Assembly: GCA_022113835.1 (NCBI GenBank)
Contig: JAILWY010000026.1
Coordinates: 8,583,001 to 8,647,000, forward strand
Direction: 5' to 3'
DNA: 64,000 nt
DNA from: Atopsyche davidsoni
Lineage: Eukaryota > Arthropoda > Insecta > Trichoptera > Hydrobiosidae
The notes under the pieces were generated by a model. The model did not search any database. It saw only the letters and a list, made by a program, of their open reading frames with translations, and was not told the origin of the DNA. A program made the position numbers and the translations under genes. This document shows, piece after piece, positions 37,362 through 48,900 of this stretch; the stretch's first letter is position 1; each line of letters opens with the position of its first letter.

Positions 37362-38394
37362 ATTTATACTACACATACGAGTGTCAATAGGCGCATGAAC
37401 CTTTTACGAAATTACCATCTTATCGATAATTCGTAAAAATTCTTAGAAGACTTTTGATAACGAAACAACGATTGATCAATTTATATTAATTTTTAATTAA
37501 AAAGTTTTATAACCAAGTTTAAAAATTGCTGTTGTATGGACTTATCATAATTTTAAAAAAATTTGTGGTTTTTTCAATAAGTATATGTCATAAATTTTTT
37601 AAAGTTGTTTTATAAATAAACATGCTACTGAAATTTCAGAATAAAATCAAATCTTGTTTTGTGTAAAACAAATGCATAATATTTCCCAACTGCACCCACA
37701 ATTTTCATTTTCCCTTTATATAGCTTCCCTGTGTGTCAACTCTCCGACTCGTCAACCCCTTGACGCGGATGCTCAGGGACGCGGCTGGGCGTTCTTTGAC
37801 ATATAAAATCTGAAAGTAGTCTACAAAAAACACCAAAGGGTTTTTAATGAATACTCAGTTACAGCGAAGTGCCATAATTAAAAAAAACCGCATTGTAGAG
37901 CTAACTTATGTTTTGCTAAATCTGTTTTTACAAATATAGTTTTTTTTTGTTTAAAATTAAATAAACTATAATTAATGTTTAGAGCTTATAATACACCACG
38001 GAAGTTTTGTAAATATAATTTGTATCATAACTAGTACTAAATAATTTGTTTCCGTGCATATATCTAAAATACATATTACTCATCAAATGTCACAAATATC
38101 AAAACAAGCTATAGTACTATAGTACTTAATGCTTAATCATAACCTCCTCCTTCTAGAAATCTTAGCCACAATGACTATCACCTCATTCCAAGGGTTTATT
38201 TTATATAATCTGCTTCGATATAAATAACTTCTAAAATATATCTAAAAGCAACAATCTTAATAATAATATTTTATACTAGTAGAATCTGCGCAATATAAAC
38301 TTTCATCAGATTTGGTTTGTTCACATCATAAAGTTTCTTTTTTTTTTTTTTCGTGAAAAGCGGTAATAAATCCTCACATATTTTCATCCCTTGG
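37362..38394. other. AT-rich spacer
   Basis: AT-rich except for a GC bump at 37730-37800. It includes a T-run at 38338-38352. No gene or repeat supported. Confidence 0.5.
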
Positions 38395-38429
38395 AAATTC
38401 CCACCTATTATGCAGGCTTTTTGTAGGGC

Positions 38430-38463
38430 TTACCGGGACACAGGCTTTTGCATTTCCCGGTAA
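38430..38463. repeat. 9-bp perfect hairpin
   Basis: TTACCGGGA (38430-38438) and TCCCGGTAA (38455-38463) pair perfectly around 16 nt. The left arm overlaps the minus-strand donor GTAAGC at 38433-38428, so the stem would cover that splice site in RNA. Confidence 0.9.
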
Positions 38464-38489
38464 TTCAACAGCCCCATTACGTCATTCAT
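38434..38489 (-). CDS. candidate first coding exon, unrecognised
   Basis: On the minus strand an ATG at 38489 opens 18 codons plus two bases that run into a consensus donor (CCCG followed by GTAAGC) at 38433. Without splicing the frame would stop at the donor itself (TAA). The peptide is MNDVMGLLNYREMQKPVS. The frame is also open upstream without another ATG for about 43 codons inside a CpG-rich island, which fits a 5' untranslated region. A first exon of an unknown minus-strand gene is plausible. I cannot identify the next exon: the candidate at 32875-32950 has an incompatible phase unless its acceptor differs. Confidence 0.27.
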
Positions 38490-38493
38490 ATTA

Positions 38494-38521
38494 ACTCGAC
38501 GTGTTTTATGTGTCGTCGAGT
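38494..38521. repeat. 8-bp perfect hairpin
   Basis: ACTCGACG (38494-38501) and CGTCGAGT (38514-38521) pair perfectly around a 12-nt loop, 30 bp from the previous hairpin. Confidence 0.9.
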
Positions 38522-38650
38522 CACAGCGCGGTCCTTTGTGGACGTTTGAGTGGCGGCGTCCCGCTCTGAACGCCTCCTGAAGAATTCCCCCCTTGACATT
38601 CCACCCCCGCTCTTGCTATCTGTGAATCTCATGCGAGTCATTGAATCTTA

Positions 38651-40786
38651 CGGAACGCTTAGTAATTTAATTTAGGCTAACTGTCACTATCGAGGCATAT
38701 ATCTTTTCAAAATTCTTTTTATGATATCGTTGTACGACGAATTTTTTACATATACTGTAAATCATTTAAAAAAAACCTTTTACTGTTATACTAAGCTTAA
38801 GACTCTTCTCAAATCTAGTATAACGTACAGATAAATGTATTCTTATACGAATCATTGAATACGCGTTAAACTTAGTTTAAAAACATTTTACGTCCAAGGT
38901 TTTTTATATTATCATTTTGCAACATATTTATATTTGGATGAACTTATAAACTGTATAGAAGAAACAAAGAACGTTTTAATTGTGGCTTGTTAGTAAATTT
39001 CACTTGTTAGTAATACTGAAAACCGAAAGATATTTTTTTTTCTTTAAGTAAGCGAATTCGTGATGACATTACTTTTATTTCTAAAAGGTTTGAATAGGCT
39101 TTATCTTTTTTTAAGTATATTTTTCTGGAAATATGTCAATTATGTTATCCAATTATTTGATCTAGAACATTTACCTATCTGCAGTGAAATAAATTTTAAT
39201 TATTTATAGTTGGTTGAAGCCTTTAGAGATGTCAAATAAATAAATACCTTCTGCCATTTAAATGTCACTGAAAAATGATTCTCATACTAATAATATATTT
39301 TATCCAGTGCAATATTAATTGAAACGACTATTATGTAATAGTTTAATTTCAAATTATTTATTACATTTTCCAATTCACAAATTGATTTTTTGTTTCAAAT
39401 AGAATAGGTATATTTATGATTATTATGTAGACTTATTTTATTATTTAATTTTATATTATAACGTTTATGATTATTTATTAAACACCTTCTTTGATTTTTA
39501 TATTTTATGAAGTTTACTTCAGAAAATATTGAATGTATATAACTTGGTTAATGTTATTGGGCATATTTGATTGTGGTAAATCAATACTACGAATATTTCT
39601 GTGCTTTTTTTTATCTAAATGTTAGCTTTCTTAAAATATACCATCACGAAAATATTTTCATAAGATATATATTTTGAATTCAACAGGCATTAATTCGATA
39701 ATCTCAATTTTAAGCTCTTTTTTGAAAAAGAATGCTCTCGTTTGACAATAAGCAAATATTTTTACATTGCTAATATTATTGATATATCATAAACATAAAA
39801 TAAAAATACGCTATAGACATTTGCTGTATATAAATTTATTTTTCAATCTCAAGTGCCTTCAGTAGGTTTCGTTTGTTTAGAGAGATAAAAGGCTTTTCTG
39901 AGCTGATAAAAAAACATGCGAATCACATTATGACTTACATTCCTTCAAATGTCAATAAGTCAATTACAATTTCTCTCTCCTTTCGTACTTTGACATTTTC
40001 ATTCTGCTGTTGTGTTTTCCTGTCTTTTATTATTATTCTCTCAGATCGAGATCTTAGGTATTAACAAAAATAAATGTTTTATGTTGCAGAATAATCCCCC
40101 AAAATCGAATCGTACAATATTAATTTTACGAAATAAATTATTTAAATAATTTACACCTTATGCAAAAAAAAATATTTCAATTTTAAATAGAAATAAATTA
40201 TTCATCATGAACTGATTTAATACGTTGAAATTCATGTTAGAACATGTATACATATTTAATGCTACCAGATTATGCACGCATTTACTTTTCAAGAATTCCC
40301 TCAGATAGAAAGGCAAAAGCACTCACTATAGTATTTTTAATTTCAAAAGAAAACTAATTATTCGCGATTATTATCCTTCTTTTTAACCACTTCTTTTAAA
40401 TTAAAGAATTTCAATAATTTATATAGGAAATACTTGGCGTAGTCTATATAAAATTTTATCTTAAAGAAATATTCCAAATTTTATTGGTTGACATGACAGC
40501 TGATTTTTTTTGATTATGTTTATTTTTTTATTACTGAGAATAAAATCAATTTCAAAAACAAAATCTCGTATTTTGTTACCAAGCCCCGATCATCAGGAAC
40601 AATTCACTCTTTGACCATTTAAATCAACACATCGTCATATGTTTGTATATTCGTGAAACTAGTCGCGTCAACAATTAAAAAGTGAATCATGACTGAAAGT
40701 ATTCATTTTAAATCAAATACTAAAAATTAAGATATTTAAATAATACATAATCGCTCACTTCACTTCACGATATCGACTTTTTTCAG
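38651..40786. other. AT-rich spacer
   Basis: AT-rich throughout. A 63-codon plus-strand frame at 39873-40064 is the only long open stretch and has no supporting signal. Confidence 0.55.
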
Positions 40787-41114
40787 GGGAACGATTTCCG
40801 CTTCACTACTCGGATTGATAATAGACACGAAGAGGATAAATGGTCTGCCGATGAATGTGAGAATTGGTCGTAGTGCCCGTCTGGGGATCAGAAGCTTCAC
40901 AATACTTTGTCATTGTAACTTTTGGGATTCGGGTCGCTTCCAATATGGATCAGAGGGAATCCCTGTTAAGTTGGTATTGATATTGTATCTTAAGTCAGTC
41001 ACTAACATACTGGGTTGCTACAATATGGCACGTAGAGATTGTTTTATCCCATATGAATATATATTTACAAAGTTAAAGAAAAAGTTCATGGTTGAATTAT
41101 ACAATAAAAAATAA
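40787..41114 (+). CDS. candidate terminal exon, 108 codons
   Basis: A clean acceptor (ATCGACTTTTTTCAG) ends at 40786. The following frame is open for one base plus 108 codons to TAA 41112-41114, the longest frame in the window with a good splice site in front. The peptide starts GTISASLLGLIIDTKRING, continues with a basic stretch (NVRIGRSARLGIRSF) and is lysine-rich at the end. There is no ATG near the left end (first at 40851), as expected for an internal or last exon. G+C is raised from 40787 to about 40980 and falls afterwards, so the true exon may end earlier, for example at the GTGAGA near 40858. No family recognised. Confidence 0.33.
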
Positions 41115-43232
41115 ACTATGTAATCGGGCAGACCGGTAAAACATTTTTTCGTTTTTTTTTTGAAAACATTTTTTAGTCTAAGGTATAATTATAATTTTTA
41201 ACTATAAGCACATTTGTATTTATAGAACTTTAATTGTGTTTAAGTATCGTAATAATCGATATATTTAAGGGATATTGTAGATATTTAAATCCATTTCTGA
41301 TATTAATTTTTCTTTCCGATATGTTATCTAAAGCAGTACAAATATTTCTAGAATTCCGTTTTTAAAAAGTGTATGTCACAACTGACAAAAATATACTTTG
41401 TAAAATAAAACAAGACACAAGAGTTCTAAAATATCTAAAATAGTTCTAATTAATAATTCAACAGCAATATAGGATCATTTTTAATTGTTTTCGAGTTAAA
41501 AAATAAACAAAACGTCATTTTTCCTATTTGTATGATGCGAAATCTACGCGTACATGTAATATCTCATAAAGGAGGATTATAAGGCCATATTTTAATCATT
41601 CCACTCCAGCTAACAGCATATTTATTTTCAGTATTTTAATTCAAGTATCGCGTCTATTTTAATATAATAATATGTAATCCACATAAATGAAATTGATTTA
41701 TAATTGAATTTCGCCTCCTAAATTCAATTAAACCAACCGCTTGGAATCAGCTACGTTTGGCGTACAGAGAGCGAACTGAAATATAGGTAGCCTCCAAGAT
41801 AAGCACATACCGATATGACTTCTATGCGAGAGTTTAGCCGGGGGTAAATAATGAATATTTGTATTAAAAAGCCTTAATCCACGATTCAACCTTCAAGAGG
41901 TTAAATATATACAAATATTTGTAATGACTACCTTACTATGGTGGAATAAATATTGTATGCTAGTTGAAATTTTCTCTTTGAAATCAAAGAGCTATACTAT
42001 GCTTAAACAGTGTAACGTAGACAGAATTGATAATCAAATACTTATTTAATTGATTTATACTGGGAATCACAAAATAAAATAATCCACAATAAGCCATCAA
42101 TCACATCTTTAAATTGGGTCTATTTCCTCATAGACTAAGAGTAATTTATAAAGAAACGATCACTATATTTTAAGCAATTTGTTAAGTTTTTCAGTTGATC
42201 GATGATCATTCGATCGGTTTTTTGCAACGGGCGTGAGTATCAATATATTTAATTCGTATTAATATGTTTAACTCCCTATATTTCGTACTACAGTTCTACC
42301 CCTGTCCTTCTAACTCAACCCTATGCTACTGAATTATATATATTCAAGGAAGTATTTAACACGCTCCATCAATTACTCAAGACACCATGCAATATGTATT
42401 TCTCGAGAAAGAATAACTTTATATGTAAATATATATATATATGTTGGTATTTTTTAATTGATTAATTTTGTATTTATTACTTCAGACAAATACCATGACT
42501 CCTCATTATAAAACATATACTGTGATCGATATTTTGGTGAAAGCTCTATTTGATTTTCAACTCACCAACTGGATAAACGAATTATTTTTTCGCATATTTT
42601 ACTTTTTATTCCTAACTTTATTATACTGTAAATAGGTTGAGTAATTTTATTAGATCCATACACATTTAGTATTACGCGAAAATAATTTTAAGACTGCAAA
42701 GTAAAATTAAGATGTTTTACTGTAGATTTTAAATATAATTTTTCTCAGATGTCTCTCAGCATCGGTAACCCGAATATCAGTGTGAACAATACTTCTACTT
42801 CTTTATTGGATTTCAGAAGAATGACAGTCGCATCACTTAAAAAGAAGCCCCAGAACGTTTAGAAGGTTTAGAACACTTTACTGAAGTATAGATCTCAAAC
42901 TCGTATAGGCGTGGTTTATTATTGTAATAATAGTGACGATGATAAATTGGACCCCGTGGATACATAAAATTGTCAAAGCTACATTATGAATTATTCGCAT
43001 CCGCACAAACAGACATAATGAATGGAACCTCAAAGCTGGCTTTTCCGCTTTGACCGTTATTTATGCATACATTATGTGTCCACGGCTGACACGCTCGTCC
43101 TGTAATATTTAACTGCGAGCCACAGTTTGAAGATGTTATTAATACATGACATTTAATAATTGTGGCACATGAACATATGCTTGAATTATTGGAAAACCAC
43201 AAACGGGCGTATTTTGTATCATTGGAAGCAAT

Positions 43233-43255
43233 GTGTGTGTAAGACTTACACACAC
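43233..43255. repeat. 23-bp palindrome, 11-bp arms
   Basis: GTGTGTGTAAG, a single A, then CTTACACACAC: arms are perfect reverse complements around one central base. The palindrome places a GTAAG donor-like string on both strands and covers the alternative GTG start of the 42984-43253 frame. Confidence 0.95.
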
Positions 43256-44104
43256 CTTGCTTACATAAATATACTTGATTTATTTATTCCTAAAAATATA
43301 TTTCGTAAGTCTTTGGTGATCAAATTTAAATTGTTTTAACAAATAACTTCTCATCACTCTTTTTTAATACTGCAAGTCATTAAAAACCTTATGACAGGAC
43401 TTTGTCCACAAGTCTGGCCTTAGAGTGTTTAAAAAACGTGTCTCTGAAAATCATTGTAAGCTTATTTATTGAACTTTCAAGAGATTAAACTTTGAACACT
43501 TTTTAAAACCGATAAGTTCAAGTTACTTGAACCGCAGTTTGTCGCCTGTCGCTTTAACTTATAAATTATTCGAGGCTTAACTTACTTTTATAAGAATGAA
43601 AATAAACAAATCTTTATTAAAATTAAATTGAATGCTTTTAAAGTTAAGAATAAAATATTGTAGAGAAAATATTTTGTTTGTGTTGTCGGATGAATTAACA
43701 CTTACCATTTTCTTAACATCTATTTGCTAGCTATTTCATGGTGGTAGAGGATGATACCAACTTGCTTTTATATAACGTTCTATTTTGACATTGTTTTCCA
43801 TCGATGTACTTCATTAGAATTGGGTTATTGCTCGTTAGTGGTCTCTTTTAGATTTCAATTATACCATACAACTCAAGCACTTCAATAGTTTGACCTAAAG
43901 CGACTCATTTACTTTGACAAAATAGCGAGGCGACTTATTATATACTACTAGGCTATTAGTACGACTAAATATATAGCCAATTTTAAAAAAAACTTTTTTA
44001 AAAAACAAACCGTAGTGGTGAGTGTTTTTTTAATATTGTCTATAACCAATTCACTCTTAATTTATTTTTACGGTCAACAGTTAATTGGGGACCCCAATAA
44101 ATTT

Positions 44105-44190
44105 GCTCCTCATCTACTGGTGCCTCTCCCCATGGGAGGTTGGTGACCATTTTATCGAATATATTTCTATCCTGAGCCAACCTCACTAAT
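44105..44190 (-). repeat. dispersed repeat family, copy C
   Basis: On the minus strand this reads TTGGCTCAGGATAG, then AAATGGTCACCAACCTCC, then ATGGGGAGAGGCACCAG. It lies 142 bp from copy D in the same orientation. Confidence 0.65.
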
Positions 44191-44331
44191 TTGGCCTAAC
44201 TTCCAATTTCCAGTTAATAGCGTAAAATCCTTGGATAATCAGCCGTAAGATATTTTATTTATTGTTTCGAAGAATGTCTCCAAAATAAAAGACCTTACGC
44301 TTTACGACCATAAATATGCTAAGCATCATTA

Positions 44332-44432
44332 ATGAGCATGCTTCTTCTTTGGGTGCCTCTTCTCAGAGGAGGTCGGCGACCATCTCACTGAGCAACAATT
44401 TATGCTGAACCAGTGTAGTGGATCCTCGGGTC
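44332..44432 (-). repeat. dispersed repeat family, copy D
   Basis: On the minus strand this reads GGACCCGAGGATCCACTACA, then CTGGTTCAGCA, CTCAGTGAGATGGTCGCC, CTCTGAGAAGAGGCACC and AAGAAGAAGCATG. The order of blocks is the same as in copy B, which supports a single family about 100 bp long. Confidence 0.7.
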
Positions 44433-44600
44433 CTTATACACCGTAGTTTTATATTAATAATAATTTCCATACATAGCTCTGGCGTTTAGATCTGATACTA
44501 CTTCTGCAGCGATCTACAGAAACAATACCAGGAGCCTCCCCCACCTTAACAAGACACATTCCAAGTCCACTAGTCTTTCACACACGCTCATGGTACATAA

Positions 44601-45740
44601 TAGCAGCCATGCACAAGCAACAGAATGGGGAAAGTGGGGAGGGCATACATAAAGTGATTTTAAATCAAGCTACTTTATATACAAGTGAGCCAAAAATGCA
44701 TGTACTTGTTAACTACTTGGCATTGAAGTCTACGTGGAAATGCATCATATTTCAAATTGCACGTCTCTCTGGCAGTTCACAATGCGTAAATGCTCGTTTC
44801 ATAAGCCACGATTATCCCGAACAGTAAACTGAGCACCATACATTGAGTTGCAGGGCCGGCACACGTGGGCGGGCCAATTGACCGCCGCCGGCGTGTCATG
44901 CTGTGAGAGACACGTTATTGAAGCATTCGGGCGGATGGATTTGCGAAGCGGATTAAAGTATGGCGGGTTTTATGGTCGGGACGATTTTTTTATGAGAATA
45001 TAAACGCGTATTGTTCCAATGGATAAATTGATAGATTTACTGTAGGAATAATTACAGTGCTATTTTTTTAAATTTATAATAAATACCTTGGCGATTTATA
45101 ATAAATGCCATGTTTAATGCCTCCGTAAGTTGTGCGTATCAACTTCATCTAATTACACTTGCATATTGGCATCCGAAGCGCTATTTGTCCTCAGTGTCGA
45201 AATCACCACTTCTGAAGCGTTTAAACCAAATTTCACAGGTATTTTTCGATGGTGCATGTTTGCCGGAGGCCTCCGCGAGCAAACGACGTGCTTCAGCTGC
45301 ATTTTTTTTTTAAGTTAATGCAGAAAAGCAAAATGCTGTTTTTTTGTCACAAAGCTCGACATTTTCTTTGTTAGAATTTTTTTTTTTTAGATAAGTATGT
45401 CGAATTCATTTATCGTAAGCTCAAAACTTAGTGGCGCACCTAATATATTCTATCACAAATTTACTATAAAATGGTTTTAAATTTGATATCGTCCGAAATG
45501 AACTATTCTTTGATGAAAACGTTTCTCAAAAAGATAACACTTTTCCCATTTCAAAATTAAGCTTTAACCCAAAAATGTTCAATCTCATATAGCCTCTCAA
45601 AAAGTCAATTTATTTTATATTTTCCTTTCAGTTTATTCTCGAAGTATTGCAATGACATGTCGTGCCGCTGTACACACAGATGTTTCAGCAGAGATACAAT
45701 TTCATGACACATTTCTCCCTCTCCCTCCCCATTGATCTGT
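44601..45740. other. GC-richer region with several open frames
   Basis: It includes a 72-codon plus-strand frame (44609-44827, beginning MHKQQNGESGEG), a CpG-rich patch at 44820-44960 with a CACGTG E-box and GCCGGC repeats, and two overlapping plus-strand frames (45110-45318). The longer of these runs through a donor-like CACAG followed by GTATTT at 45239. Overlapping open frames make a coding call unsafe. Confidence 0.4.
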
Positions 45741-45744
45741 TTGC

Positions 45745-45936
45745 TTAACAACGCCCGGAGGCTTCCATTTTGTCATCATCACCCTCGTGATTGCGTCGCA
45801 TACTTTCATTTGCGACCCCCTCTCGTTTTTTTATCCTTGTAACTTCGCTGAATATATTTTCCAGTGCATCAACACATCTGCATGCCTTGCCAAATAACAT
45901 GAAACATATAAATTTGAATAGAGTATATAGTAACAT
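45745..45936 (-). CDS. candidate secreted peptide ORF, 63 codons
   Basis: A 63-codon ATG-to-stop frame on the minus strand. It opens with a hydrophobic segment (MLLYTLFKFICFMLFGKACR) that resembles a signal peptide, followed by a charged region (NIFSEVTRIKKREGV) and an acidic stretch (NHEGDDDKMEAS) before TAA. The order signal, dibasic sites and acidic spacer resembles small secreted or prepropeptide proteins. There is no homology to cite, and a plus-strand frame (45791-45997) is open over the same bases. A spliced alternative cannot be excluded. Confidence 0.22.
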   Translation of the reverse strand: MLLYTLFKFICFMLFGKACRCVDALENIFSEVTRIKKREGVANESMRRNHEGDDDKMEASGRC

Positions 45937-48900
45937 GCAAAGAAATACTCAAATAATTCTCTTAAAATTTAATACTAGCTCCATTATTAAATTATGAAAC
46001 CTATTTTTTTTTAAACTTTACATATTTGCTTTTAAACTCATCATCAAATTGAAATTTTCACTTTAAAAATAAAACCTTACGGACACACAATTTTAATTTA
46101 AAAATATTATTTTGCATGGTTGTTTGCTTTGATTATTAATAAAAATTGCAAACATGAAAAAAAATTACCTCTGTGTATTTATTCATGTCAGTTCGTTATA
46201 AATGAATATGTGGATAAATAATAAATCAAAAAAGGTGCTTTGAAGCGACTACATTCATCATCGAGTATGACTTTATTATACGCAGCTTATGATGAATAAT
46301 ATATATAATGTTTAACAGATTTGCACGTCTAGCACAGAAATGGTATAAAACACTATCTAAAGTTATAGGTTTTTTATTACCTCGCAAGTAAAAGACCCGC
46401 GCAAGTATATTAGGTACGAAAAACAAATTGAGAGCTTTGAGCTGCTACTCTTAATACAGCTATAAAAGCCCAGTTAAAGAGTAATGTTCTTTTTTGAGTC
46501 TTCATTTTTCCGAAACATGACAAATCCTGCTTTCCATAAACACGGAAATTTAATATAATTGTTTTATTTAATACATGATTTTCCTAACATTACATAATAT
46601 TTGAGACCAAAGGTTGCTCTGCGATGGATAAACAGTTTCGTTGTAAATCTGTTATCCGTAATTGGGATTCCAATAGTCTATAGATGCAGCATCAGTACTC
46701 CACAACTAGATTGAACTGATTCCAGATGCTGGATAATTATTTTGAAAGCAGTTATCTCTGTTTATATAAGATTTTCTTTAAATTAAACATGCGTGACAAA
46801 GCTGTAATTCTCTACATCATTTTTTACTCTTAATTAATAAACGTTTTTACTTAAAAAAAAATTATTGAACAATAATACCTTGGGATCAAACCCATTTGAG
46901 AATTTAGTTAACTTTAATTTCACCCGAACATCTGTTTTGCCTCATTTATTTTAAGCACACCTTTAAGTCGAATTAAAAAGATTCACGTCAGACCCGGCAA
47001 AACTTATTAATTGGCAGTAAAAAAGGCTGTTAATAATACATCCCCCGAGACTAAAGGGAGTAACTTTGGAATGACTCAAACAACCCTGCAATAATTATTG
47101 CAGGAGCTTCCAATAAAACCTCTCCCTATCTCGCTGCCCCGGAGAGATTTCTGGCTGGAATTTTATCGTTAGATTTTATAGAGGTTAGTTTTGTTCGTAC
47201 AGTACGGCTCTTGAAAAATTTTCAAAGCACATTCTCGGATATGATGAATTTATTCCATTCTTTACACCAAATGAACATTTAGAAATAGTTTTTAATTAAG
47301 TGATAGAGATTTCATGCTGCAGATTGCCATTTATTTTGGCTTATAGTAATACATTGTTATTAGAAAGATTCGTTTCCCGAAATCTTTCAAATGCAGAATT
47401 TTTTTTAATCGTATTTAATAGTTTTAATATTGTTTCATATACGTTTGAAAATCAGCACAAATTAATATAATTTTTATGCACACATTCTCTCTCTCCAAAA
47501 TATACAAACACACAAAAACACAAAATTGAGTGGAAACATTTGTATTCATGTTATGAGTATTACAAAATAACAAAAGTAAATAGCAAACGCTATAAAATGA
47601 GAACTGTTATACCAAATTAATTTATAAATTTTAATAAATCATATTAATATTTCGTAATTTCATATTAGCTTTCGTGGCTATGTAAAAGGTCAAAAAGATA
47701 TATGGGAAGGGTTTGACAGCTCCACTCGGAACTGTAAAGTAATTTGGTTAAAACAAGCAAACTCTTTTGTCGTGGGTGCACTTCATAAAGGCCCGGGATT
47801 GTACTGAGTGCTCTGGTGTGTTACGCGGGCCTACATTTATACTTGGCAGTCTATTATAAAACATTTTAAATAAAACGTCAAGACAATGCTGTAAACCACA
47901 AAAATTAATTAAATTTTATGGAAAATTTTCCATTTAATTTTTATCATGTGTTCTTTTTGTTAAAGTGTGCATTAACTGAATTTGTTTTGTAGCGCTATTA
48001 AAAAGCTCCAAGGCTACAGCTTTCAGTAAAATGTTGAAATAAAAACTAATACAAACCAAATATTTCAAGGGTTAAAATATTTCAAATGGTATTTTAGCTT
48101 TTCACTAAAGCGCTTGAAGTCTTGAGCTGATTTTCATGGTTTTTAACTGGACTATATTAGAATTTTTTGAATTTTAGGTTTTACGTGCATTTTATTAAAA
48201 ATGCATAGCTATTGCGCAAATTTAACTTAAAAATGAATCCTTTAATGATTACACTTTTATATTTAATTACCATTCTTAAATCGTTGTTATATTAAAACAA
48301 GATGTTATATTATTTAATATTATCAGAGGCATCTTCGGCAAAGAGAGGCTTTGTAGACTGTTTTCAGATGAGCAAATGTTGAAGCGTTTCACAGGGAGTA
48401 GCAATGATTGATAGAAGTAATTTAAATGGTCAATGAGTTTAATTTCCCTGACTAATCAGAGGTTTTATGCAATTACTGTTTTTATACATAGCAAATTAAT
48501 TCGTACCTTGATCATTACTAATAGTCTGTGAAAACATTGCAAAGTTATATCATCAATTTAGTTATTGTCAATGATTTCATTGCATATAGTGGAATTTTCA
48601 TTATAAATGTACTATTTTATAAAGACCAATTTTATGTATTTATTTTAACAATCATCTTTTATCAAAATTTATGTTATTATTTTTGAAAAGGTTTATAAAA
48701 ATATTTTAAAAAAAATGAAATCTTTTGTTATACAGGAAAACTAATAACTAATTATTCAAATATAAAAAATATCAAGATTAAATCTCTTATTTTCTTCAAT
48801 AAGGTCTTAAATAAGAAAAAAAAATTCTACCCTCATTTAAATATCAAACCGTATAAAGATATGATAACTCTTACAATTTTTTAAGCTTCCACGGAAAGAA

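Larger units (their letters stand above)
38395..38650 (-). promoter_or_regulatory. CpG-rich island with two hairpins
   Basis: About 250 bp, among the most GC-rich blocks in the window. It contains perfect inverted repeats TTACCGGGA/TCCCGGTAA (38430-38463, 16-nt loop) and ACTCGACG/CGTCGAGT (38494-38521, 12-nt loop). A minus-strand frame is open for 61 codons through it and runs into a splice donor at 38433. The CpG-rich sequence upstream of the ATG at 38489 could be a 5' untranslated region or promoter of a minus-strand gene. Confidence 0.3.
41115..44600. other. AT-rich spacer with palindrome and dispersed repeats
   Basis: Mostly AT-rich. It holds a short (AT)n run at 42429-42442, an 89-codon minus-strand frame at 42984-43253 with eight cysteines but no other support, a near-perfect palindrome at 43233-43255, and copies C and D of the dispersed repeat. 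A 38-nt exon-like segment with both splice sites lies at 42195-42232 (plus). Confidence 0.45.

Noticed and set aside
42195..42232. 38-nt plus-strand segment between TTTTTCAG and GTGAGT
   Set aside because: Good sites but too short for the open frame to mean anything; no partner exons.
42984..43253. 89-codon cysteine-bearing minus-strand frame
   Set aside because: Relies on an alternative GTG start inside a palindrome, with no splice sites or recognisable cysteine spacing.
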